Both the position numbers and the translations under genes were made by a program. Below, piece after piece: positions 1 to 5,350 of a stretch of DNA of 5,518 bases (position 1 is the stretch's first letter; the number at the start of each line of letters is the position of its first letter). This stretch comes from Desulfatirhabdium butyrativorans (GTDB taxonomy: Bacteria; Desulfobacterota; Desulfobacteria; Desulfobacterales; DYRK01). The stretch is from positions 1 through 5,518 of the forward strand of contig DYRK01000406.1 of the NCBI GenBank assembly GCA_020718785.1. Reading direction: 5' to 3'. The notes below the pieces were generated by a model, which had not been told where the DNA came from, made no database searches, and worked only from the letters and a program-made list of their open reading frames with translations.

Positions 1-55
1 TAATCCGCGACAGGGCATGTCGCCGACATGCCCCTACGGAATTATTTTTTCTGAT
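1..55. repeat. Palindromic dispersed repeat, copy 1
   Basis: This 55-nt unit is repeated exactly at 79-133. Its core is a perfect palindrome, arms GGGCATGTCG (13-22) and CGACATGCCC (24-33) around a single C. The core is followed by CTACGGAATTA and a run of six T. The T run begins about ten bases after the stem, so this is not a standard intrinsic terminator. It resembles REP-like intergenic palindromes in general form. The window may begin inside the element, so its true left edge is unknown. Confidence 0.95.
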
Positions 56-78
56 TATTTTTTTAAAAAAATGTGTGT

Positions 79-133
79 TAATCCGCGACAGGGCATGTCG
101 CCGACATGCCCCTACGGAATTATTTTTTCTGAT
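79..133. repeat. Palindromic dispersed repeat, copy 2, overlapping a gene end
   Basis: This copy is identical to bases 1-55. Its palindrome arms are at 91-100 and 102-111. The 23-nt spacer between copies (56-78) is a T-run/A-run followed by GTGTGT. The right end of this copy (120-133) lies inside the minus-strand cytochrome gene: the stop codon (complement of 120-122) and the last few codons come from repeat sequence. Arrival of the repeat may therefore have reset the C-terminus of that protein. Confidence 0.95.
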
Positions 134-1631
134 ATTCATGCCGGACATAGCGATTTTCCAGAGTAGCCGTGCTTTTCTGCGCCGCAGTCTCTGTTCCGTA
201 AGGATAGACAGAGTAAACATCTATGTTCGGAACCGAGACATGAAAAAAATTGATATCTGTCCGACCGCTACGGTCAAACCATATTTTCACAAAAAGATCG
301 GGATTCTGGGAACTGCCCCAGTTGACCGCATCCGGCGAAGCATAAAAATGCCCCCAGATAACCCGGTCGCCTGCCTCGGTGGTATCTGAGCCGCCTTTTT
401 TCCAGACTGCATCAATGTCTCCCTTTTCTTCGGTATGAATAACAGCCCTGATCCAGAGATCGGAATCTGCCAGATAGCCGCCGTCTCTTCGCGTGTCGTC
501 AATAGCGCCGTAAACAATGATTTTTTCCTGATCCACATAGTTCCATCCTGCTTCCAGAATATCAATATCCGTGGTTCCTTCGGGCAGAGGTTCCACTTTG
601 ATAATGGTCGCGGTGCGGGTGCAGGCTCCGGCATTGTGATCCCATGTTTCATTATAAGGCCATTTCACATTCTGATTTTCCGAATTGCTGGCCTGATCCG
701 GCGGAGAAGGCGATTTCTGAGGCACAATCACCCGATACGGACCTTCGCCGTCCAATTTGTTGTCAGCGGTGAGGATACCCGGCGTCAGATATCCGCCTTC
801 TCTTTTTATAGCCAGCAAGGATTTCAGCCCGTTCTGAACAGCAATCGTTTCTCCAGTATTCCGGTTTTTGCAGGAGGCAGCGCTGTAATCGCACCATGTT
901 TCTGCCTGAGAATCATACTGATAATCGGCTTGTGGATATGTGCCGTTAATATGATACATTGCCGGATCCGCATCAGTTTCCAGCGGATGATACTGTGACC
1001 ATCCGTCCGGCGCGAAGACTTTGATTCCGGTTGCCGAGTTCAGAATTCCCGCATCTTTCAGCAAATCCTCCATCGGAACGCCGGTGTATTCCGCGTAAAA
1101 ATCCCCGGATTTCGAGGTGTTCATCAGCAGAAACTCGGTATGTTGAGGCATTGCATCCAACTGGGCTTTGGTATAAACGCGGAACGGGGCTGTTTTTTTG
1201 TTCGGATCATCCCCGGCATCTCCGGGAAACCGTCCGGCAGCGATTTCAGCTTTATTGGTGAAACCGTCTCCGTCAGAATCCGCATCCTCGATTTTTCTTA
1301 CGGCATCGGCATTCCTGCCATTGTCATGGTAGGCTTTTCCGTAAGGATTTACAGTGTCAAGGATATTGCCTTTTCCGTCATAGCCGTAACTGTAATGACA
1401 CCATTGGCAACTTCCGAGGCTGGTAAATTTTCCCTCGGATTTTTCATACTTTCCGCCGCTGTGACAGAGCGCGCACTGATCCAGTTTCGTACCGGCTTTG
1501 TCAGGGTAAACCTGCGAAAAATTAGCAGAATCCTTTTCACCTTCATGGTGATAAGCCGAAAATGCCGCACCGGAAAAAATGCCAAGAATGACAAAAACAA
1601 ACACACCTGTCCTGAAAAACTTTCTTTTCAT
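120..1631 (-). CDS. Exported di-haem c-type cytochrome with EF-hand loop and molybdopterin-oxidoreductase-like domain
   Basis: The 503-residue product starts with a signal peptide: basic MKRKFFR, a hydrophobic core at about 9-24, and a probable cleavage site near residues 25-26, so it should be periplasmic or outside the cell. Two haem-c attachment motifs follow, CALCH (53-57) and CQWCH (75-79). Residues 118-129 form a canonical EF-hand loop (D118, D120, D122, G123, E129) likely to bind calcium. Residues about 150-350 resemble the sulfite-oxidase-type molybdopterin-binding fold, with motifs such as GVPMEDLLKDAG, KVFAPDG and GEGPYRVIVP; this is inferred from motif resemblance. The rest looks like a beta-rich domain. 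A role in periplasmic electron transfer is likely; the substrate is unknown. An AGGAG site at 1646-1650 lies about 14 nt before the ATG, which is long spacing. The stop codon lies in a repeat, so the C-terminus may be altered. It has no same-strand partner in the window. Confidence 0.88.
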   Translation of the reverse strand: MKRKFFRTGVFVFVILGIFSGAAFSAYHHEGEKDSANFSQVYPDKAGTKLDQCALCHSGGKYEKSEGKFTSLGSCQWCHYSYGYDGKGNILDTVNPYGKAYHDNGRNADAVRKIEDADSDGDGFTNKAEIAAGRFPGDAGDDPNKKTAPFRVYTKAQLDAMPQHTEFLLMNTSKSGDFYAEYTGVPMEDLLKDAGILNSATGIKVFAPDGWSQYHPLETDADPAMYHINGTYPQADYQYDSQAETWCDYSAASCKNRNTGETIAVQNGLKSLLAIKREGGYLTPGILTADNKLDGEGPYRVIVPQKSPSPPDQASNSENQNVKWPYNETWDHNAGACTRTATIIKVEPLPEGTTDIDILEAGWNYVDQEKIIVYGAIDDTRRDGGYLADSDLWIRAVIHTEEKGDIDAVWKKGGSDTTEAGDRVIWGHFYASPDAVNWGSSQNPDLFVKIWFDRSGRTDINFFHVSVPNIDVYSVYPYGTETAAQKSTATLENRYVRHEYQKK

Positions 1632-1666
1632 TGTTTACTGTCTGTCTCCTTTCTTTTTTTGTAAGC

Positions 1667-1713
1667 CGGAGTGCAACGCCGCCTTGCGCCTTGAAGGGCA
1701 AGCCTTCACTCCG
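1667..1713. repeat. Nested hairpin element upstream of the cytochrome gene
   Basis: The outer arms CGGAGTG (1667-1673) and CACTCCG (1707-1713) pair perfectly. Inside them CTTGC (1683-1687) pairs with GCAAG (1698-1702), and CC/GG extends the stem past a bulged G to a TTGAA loop. No T-tract follows on either strand, so it is not an intrinsic terminator. The form suggests a dispersed palindromic repeat, but only one copy is in the window. If transcribed from the candidate promoter at 1756-1785 it would fold in the 5' leader of the cytochrome mRNA. Confidence 0.6.
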
Positions 1714-1755
1714 AACTGCATATCCTGTTCCGGACATCACGTTCTATTTTCGCCG

Positions 1756-1785
1756 ATTTGTTCCATTTTCAGTTAATTTTGTCAA
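1756..1785 (-). promoter_or_regulatory. Possible sigma70 promoter for the cytochrome gene
   Basis: Read on the minus strand, a perfect -35 box TTGACA (1785-1780) is followed after 18 bp by ACAAAT (1761-1756), which matches the -10 consensus only in its last three bases. Transcription would start near 1750 and give a leader of about 120 nt before the ATG at 1631. The -35 is good and the -10 is poor, so this is tentative. Confidence 0.35.
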
Positions 1786-1928
1786 GAACAATCTGCTTTC
1801 AGATATCCTTTGTGCCGGTACCAGTCTTCATCACGCCAGACGGATAAGTTCGGAAAGAATTGCGGAGAGCGAACCATTGATAAAAGTGTCTCAGGAAGGA
1901 CATAATCAGAAAAAGAAAAAGGCGGCAT
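1782..1928 (-). other. Small ORF or gene remnant, 48 codons, unknown
   Basis: On the minus strand an ATG at 1928-1926 opens a 48-codon frame ending in TGA at 1784-1782. The peptide has protein-like composition, including the segment VWRDEDWYRHKGYLKA, unlike the low-complexity shadow frames around it. The frame stays open upstream into the repeat at 1932-2044, so the ATG may not be a true start and this may be the tail of an older gene cut by the repeat. The only purine-rich stretch (AGAGG) is two bases from the ATG, too close for a good ribosome site. I do not recognise a family. The rest of the 1632-1931 intergenic region holds only the hairpin and promoter candidate listed separately. Confidence 0.3.
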
Positions 1929-1931
1929 AAC

Positions 1932-2100
1932 CTCTGAAAAATAGGTTGCCGAGCCGGGTTTTGGGAACCGGAAAAGGAATCCCGGATTTGTGCTTCCGAG
2001 GGTCCGTCAAAGCTGTCTGTTTTGTAACATCTTTGATTCATTATGAATTATTTTTTAAAAAAAATGCTTGACAGGCTGATTGAATCATGCTACATAAGCC
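1932..2100 (+). repeat. Promoter-bearing dispersed repeat, copy A
   Basis: Bases 1932-2044 are identical over 113 bp to 5351-5463. Similarity continues to the end of the promoter at about 2100, with a few substitutions and one A-run length difference. The conserved block contains an imperfect hairpin (TCAAAGCTGT at 2007-2016, ACATCTTTGA at 2027-2036, one mismatch in ten pairs). It ends in a T6/A8 tract and then a sigma70 promoter. Minus-strand frames through it are open but have no support as genes. The element looks like a non-autonomous repeat or a duplicated upstream region that carries a promoter; no transposase is visible. Confidence 0.93.
2068..2096 (+). promoter_or_regulatory. Strong sigma70 promoter with extended -10, in repeat copy A
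   Basis: A perfect -35 TTGACA (2068-2073), a 17-bp spacer, and -10 TACATA (2091-2096) preceded by TG at 2088-2089 (extended -10). An A-rich tract at 2057-2064 sits where an UP element would be. Both boxes are retained in the second copy (5486-5514) while spacer and flanking bases differ, which supports function. The predicted start is near 2103. Downstream lie the structured RNA and then the GTPase gene. Confidence 0.75.
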
Positions 2101-2102
2101 AC

Positions 2103-2344
2103 ATTTGTATCGAAAATATGATTATCTTTTTTCCGAACAGGCTTATGAAATAACAGCTAAAGAAAATCGAAAATAAAATTCAGCGTTAATGTAGTTGTCG
2201 TTCCAATTGAAAACCGCCAATTTTCTTCACCGAACGACGCTTACGGAGGCGCGCCCGAATGGGCGCGGCTCTTTGTCTGCGTCCGGTGATGGGTGCTTGG
2301 CGGTACCTCAATTGGGGCGCAAACATAGAGTCTGCGCCCTTTTT
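2103..2344 (+). ncRNA. Candidate structured RNA of unknown class, with own promoter and terminator
   Basis: Predicted transcript of about 240 nt from the promoter at 2068-2096 to the T-run at 2340-2344. Bases 2203-2315 fold into one long rod. CCAATTGA (2203-2210) pairs with TCAATTGG (2308-2315). 2213-2220 pairs with 2297-2304. TCACCG (2227-2232) pairs with CGGTGA (2284-2289). GACGC (2236-2240) pairs with GCGTC (2279-2283) beyond a 3-nt bulge. The apex has GAG/CTC, a G-G mismatch, and CGCGCCC/GGGCGCG (2250-2256 with 2261-2267) capped by a GAAT loop. About 38 pairs form with small internal loops. The terminator hairpin begins where the rod ends, so the two are compatible; this favours a free-standing RNA over a switching attenuator. 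Bases 2103-2202 are A/T-rich and little structured. I match it to no known family (not SRP RNA, 6S or a riboswitch I recognise). An mRNA leader controlling the GTPase remains possible. Confidence 0.6.
2315..2344 (+). terminator. Intrinsic terminator of the leader RNA, upstream of the GTPase gene
   Basis: GGGCGCA (2315-2321) pairs perfectly with TGCGCCC (2333-2339) across an 11-nt loop, and five T follow directly (2340-2344). It lies about 96 bp before the GTPase start codon. Transcripts from the repeat-borne promoter should largely stop here, so the GTPase would rely on read-through or another promoter. The 2345-2440 stretch holds no gene: only a weak GATTC/GAATC hairpin (2363-2379), an A/T-rich run, and the GTPase ribosome-binding site. 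Confidence 0.8.
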
Positions 2345-2440
2345 ATTTGGTGGCGCAGGAAGGATTCGTCAGATGAATCAGAGCGTCTCCGTCAAAACTT
2401 ATCAATCAATATTAATAAATTAATAATAATGAGGTGAAAA

Positions 2441-4486
2441 ATGATTCAAAAACTTGAAAGAATGCAGTTTTTGCTTGTTCAGCTTGAAAGTGTAGTTGGC
2501 GAGGAATGTCTCAGTCTTGAGTTAAAAGAGATTCTCAGTGAGATTAACCCCATGCTTCGAATAGCTGTTATGGGAGAAGTGAGTTCGGGGAAAAGCAGCC
2601 TCATCGGTTCTATTCTTCACGAAGGAGGGATGGATCATTTCACATCAGTCAGCAGTAGCAATGAGACATCAGTTCCTACATATATCAGATATGCTGAAAC
2701 ACCGTATATCCGGCTACAATATTTCACAGCTAAGATAATTCAGGATATTGATTTTAAAATACAACGGTTAAGCGGGGATGGGGAAGCTAATAAATCAGAT
2801 ATTGCGTTGTTGGAACAAGTCCGAAATAATTTAGTTCAAAGCAAAAAAGTTTTTTCTGTAGCAGATAAAAGCAAACTTCTTGGAATTATAGATGAAATTA
2901 GTCTTAAAGGCAAGGATAAACGATATATTTTCAATAAGCTTCAAGAATTCTCAGGGAGTTCATCAGGAAATAAGGAACTGGATGCAATATCAAAAATTTG
3001 GTTTGGATATAATAATGAGTTTCTTAAAAAAACGAAAAATATTGAGTTTATAGATTCTGTAGGTTGCGGCGAGCCGAATCCTGTAACTGCTATAAAATTT
3101 GAGAACCTTTTAAACGATGAGGATATTGATATCATTGTCTTTGTATTTTCAGATATTGCTGTCAGAAATTCTTTTACCGACTTGTTTAACAATAAGAGTA
3201 CCAACAGATTGGCTGAAGAGGGAAGATTAGTTATAATCCTCAATAAATTGGACTTGTTGAGCGACAAGCGTTATAAGGTTTCTCAAAAACCTTTTTTAAT
3301 AGAAAGCTTTAAGGATACACTTGTCAAGCACTGTCCTGTCATAAAAAACAGCGTTGAGAAAATTGATTATTTCACCTTGTCTTTGCACGCTATTGAAGAT
3401 AAACTGAAGGGCAAGTGGCTGAAAAAAGAAAGTGATGCCCTGAAGGAGTTTTCAATTGAAGAACTCCGTAGGATCAGAAAATATTTTGTGGATTCCCAGT
3501 ATCATATAAAGAAACAGGAAAAAAGAATTTCTGCTTTTCAGGGGCAGCTTCAGAGCTTATTTCAATTTTTTGGAATATTAGATGAGGATACGGAAACAAA
3601 GGTGAGGGAGGCAAAGAAGTTTACAGATGTATTTGACAAACTGATCCCTCAGATGGAAGATGTTGATAATGAATTAAAACGCAAAAAGGACAGTCAAAAG
3701 GGCTACTTGAAACTCATAGAAAATGAATGCCGAGATTTTCTTAGAAAAATTGACTGGAAACGATATTCAAAATCGGCAGTCTTTCAGTGTTTGGGTGAGC
3801 CTAAAAGTCTTTTTCGTGAAGTGCGAGACTACGCCATCACATTGATTAAAAAATTGTATGATGACGAAATCTCGAAGCTTTACGGTATAATAATGGAAAA
3901 AATTGACAATCAGGTTGAAATGGCTTTTGAAGAGTACGCCAAAAGTCAGGATAAGCTGATCCAGAACAACCTTCATAAAGCAATTGGGCTTGATGATGCA
4001 ACAATTGCAAATACTCAGCCTTTTTATGTTTCATTGAAGGGGCAAAGAGATCTTTTCAACTTGACAGTTCAAAATCCCATTGCGGAGTCAAACCGAAAGC
4101 GTCAGTTTGGGGAATTCTCAAACATTTATCTGTCAAAAAAATGCTCTTGGGACACACCGCGTAATGCCGAAACCGATTTTTTAAGAGATCAAATCTCTCT
4201 TAACTTAGAGAGGTGCTGTGAAGAATATGTTGATTCCTATTTCTTGGGAAAGGGTTCTTTTTCCGAATTCTGGAGTGAATCCGAGTTCTTGTCAGGAAAA
4301 GCCAAGAAGCATTTGCTTCACATAAACAAAGTTCTTGAGAGGCATTTAAAGCTTTATCAAAATGCGAGGAAGCTCTATACATCACAACTATACATCCAAA
4401 CAAATCGTGACAAAATTATCTCGTATTCCAAAGAGTTGATGGAACTTTCGAAAGAGGTTAGTTCGCGTTTTACTAAACAATCCTGA
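2441..4486 (+). CDS. Dynamin-like large GTPase
   Basis: This 681-residue protein has the GTPase motifs of the dynamin superfamily: P-loop GEVSSGKSS (45-53), a switch region NETSVPT (74-80, probable G2 Thr76), G3 DSVG (205-208) and G4 NKLD (268-271). Dynamins bind and hydrolyse GTP to self-assemble on or remodel membranes. About 125 residues separate G2 from G3, longer than in a minimal GTPase. G3 reads DSVG rather than the common DTPG. Residues from about 330 onward are charged and helical with coiled-coil character, as expected for a stalk. No transmembrane segment or signal peptide is seen, so it is probably cytoplasmic or peripheral to membrane. The start is set by GAGGTG (2431-2436) four bases before the ATG. 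The gene is notably A/T-rich beside the cytochrome gene, consistent with horizontal acquisition. It stands alone, whereas many bacterial dynamins occur in pairs. A defence role is possible by analogy with Eleos-type systems; membrane maintenance is the alternative. Confidence 0.93.
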   Translation: MIQKLERMQFLLVQLESVVGEECLSLELKEILSEINPMLRIAVMGEVSSGKSSLIGSILHEGGMDHFTSVSSSNETSVPTYIRYAETPYIRLQYFTAKIIQDIDFKIQRLSGDGEANKSDIALLEQVRNNLVQSKKVFSVADKSKLLGIIDEISLKGKDKRYIFNKLQEFSGSSSGNKELDAISKIWFGYNNEFLKKTKNIEFIDSVGCGEPNPVTAIKFENLLNDEDIDIIVFVFSDIAVRNSFTDLFNNKSTNRLAEEGRLVIILNKLDLLSDKRYKVSQKPFLIESFKDTLVKHCPVIKNSVEKIDYFTLSLHAIEDKLKGKWLKKESDALKEFSIEELRRIRKYFVDSQYHIKKQEKRISAFQGQLQSLFQFFGILDEDTETKVREAKKFTDVFDKLIPQMEDVDNELKRKKDSQKGYLKLIENECRDFLRKIDWKRYSKSAVFQCLGEPKSLFREVRDYAITLIKKLYDDEISKLYGIIMEKIDNQVEMAFEEYAKSQDKLIQNNLHKAIGLDDATIANTQPFYVSLKGQRDLFNLTVQNPIAESNRKRQFGEFSNIYLSKKCSWDTPRNAETDFLRDQISLNLERCCEEYVDSYFLGKGSFSEFWSESEFLSGKAKKHLLHINKVLERHLKLYQNARKLYTSQLYIQTNRDKIISYSKELMELSKEVSSRFTKQS

Positions 4487-4511
4487 CCAATCATGGCGGG
4501 GGCAGCTTTTT

Positions 4512-4542
4512 CCTCGTTACGAGGCCCCGGCTTCGTAACGAA
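4512..4542. repeat. Double palindrome between convergent genes
   Basis: Two small palindromes sit side by side: CCTCGT-T-ACGAGG (4512-4524) and TTCGT-A-ACGAA (4532-4542). Their halves can also pair with each other, TCGTTACGA (4514-4522) with TCGTAACGA (4533-4541), giving a 9-bp stem around a 10-nt GC-rich loop. No T-tract follows on either strand, so intrinsic termination is not supported. It occupies the 89-bp gap between the GTPase stop and the end of the minus-strand gene. The compact form suggests a REP-like dispersed repeat. Confidence 0.75.
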
Positions 4543-4575
4543 ATTGCAAGGAAAGCCTGTCGAACTTCCCATATC

Positions 4576-5146
4576 TCACCATTCTTTCGGAACAAATTTC
4601 CGGTCATTTTTGATTTTTACCGTATCTTTTCCCGAAAACGTCAGGACAAACAGTCCGTTTTTATACGCATAGCGGTCTGCATTTTCCTCGGCATGAATAT
4701 AGGCCACCGCGCCATAGACTTTTTTGTCTTTATATTCCGGGAAAAATTTTTTAAAAGGTTTCAGATGATTTTCGATATGTCCGTCCACATCCTGCACACC
4801 GAGCGTGGTTTTGACCTCGACCGCTACCAGAGAATCGGCGTCGGTAAGAAGAATATCTGTTTCCACGGTCTCACCCCCGCGTTTCCTTTCTTCTCTCTGT
4901 CCCGAACCACCGACGCTGATACCCCGTTTCTGAAACTGCTCGGACACAGAAGGTCTTATCAGCGCCTCGACCAGTTTTTCCCAGTTGCGGTCCGATTCTC
5001 TGACCTTTCAGATTTTCTTTCATAATTTCTTTCAGAATCCTGCCGGTTTCCTCGATTTTCCGGTCTGTTTCCTTGAACTGCCGGTCCGTTTCCTGAAACA
5101 TCTGCCATACTCTCTGAAAACCTTGTTCTATTATATCGGAATTCAT
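4576..5146 (-). pseudogene. DUF3782-type PD-(D/E)xK nuclease-like protein, frameshifted
   Basis: The gene lies in two overlapping frames. An ATG at 5146-5144, with AGAGG at 5153-5157 about six bases upstream, starts a frame that encodes an N-terminal coiled coil with repeated ETDRQFKETDRK units (residues about 19-46). Near codon 47 the family-like sequence moves to the next frame, continuing KVRESDRNWEKLVEALIRPS and running to a TGA at 4578-4576. Skipping one base at 5008, in the AAA at 5006-5008, restores a continuous protein of 189 residues, a usual size for the family. The C-terminal part has the PD-(D/E)xK-like signature D97 ... E110-V-K112 (in TDILL and VAVEVKTTL) and ends FVPKEW. Family members are poorly characterised, and nuclease activity is inferred from the fold. 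As read, translation from the ATG gives 91 residues without the catalytic motif. A real mutation, a sequencing error or a programmed +1 shift would all fit; nothing nearby clearly argues for programming. Confidence 0.85.
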
Positions 5147-5350
5147 AACACACCTCTCTTTATTGTGACGTGATTGTCTGATTCTGTTTTATTTTCAAAA
5201 ATACGCGTTCATCGGAAAAATGTCGTTTCCCATGATCCGGGCAGCGTATATCCCGGTTCATCTCATATTTCCGTTCATCGCCGATTCCCCCTGTTTCTCA
5301 AAAGTGACCGAGACAATCTTGGAAACCCCTTTTTTCTCCGTCGTGGCCGT
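5147..5350. other. Intergenic stretch with small minus-strand ORFs, no confident gene
   Basis: Two minus-strand frames are the only coding-like signals. One runs from the repeat at 5351 down to a TGA at about 5260 and ends with EKQGESAMNGNMR. The other starts at ATG 5261-5259, overlapping that stop by ATGA, and gives 33 codons (beginning MNRDIRCPDHGKRHF) to TAA at 5162-5160, just ahead of the ribosome site of the nuclease-like gene. Neither has a clear ribosome site or recognised family. They may be remnants of a gene interrupted by the repeat. No convincing promoter for the nuclease-like gene was found. Confidence 0.3.

Noticed and set aside
91..111. Palindrome as an intrinsic terminator of the cytochrome gene
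   Set aside because: On the minus strand no T-run follows the stem directly; the nearest T-rich stretch is about 18 bases further on.
1..133. CRISPR array
   Set aside because: There are only two copies of a 55-nt unit with a 23-nt A/T-rich spacer. The repeat is a near-perfect palindrome and no cas gene is present.
1799..2041. Minus-strand ORF beginning MNQRCYKTDSFDG, repeated at 5275-5460
   Set aside because: The shared part is only the repeat read backwards and the two copies diverge completely beyond it. There is no ribosome site, so it is a repeat artefact rather than a gene pair.
2203..2344. Retron-type or OMEGA-type guide RNA
   Set aside because: No reverse transcriptase, transposase or nuclease gene accompanies it in the window, and I cannot match the conserved core elements of those RNAs.
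2399..2427. Possible promoter TTATCA, 17 bp, AATAAT just before the GTPase
   Set aside because: The -10 match is fair, but transcription would begin inside the ribosome-binding site at 2431-2436 and remove it. The match probably reflects the A/T-rich run.
2195..2437. Plus-strand ORF of 80 codons spanning the structured RNA
   Set aside because: It starts at TTG with no ribosome site, runs through the rod hairpin and the terminator, and its residues are dictated by the palindromes.
2441..5146. GTPase plus nuclease-like gene as a two-gene defence operon
   Set aside because: They are convergent, not co-directional, and the nuclease-like gene is frameshifted. Proximity alone does not support a joint system.
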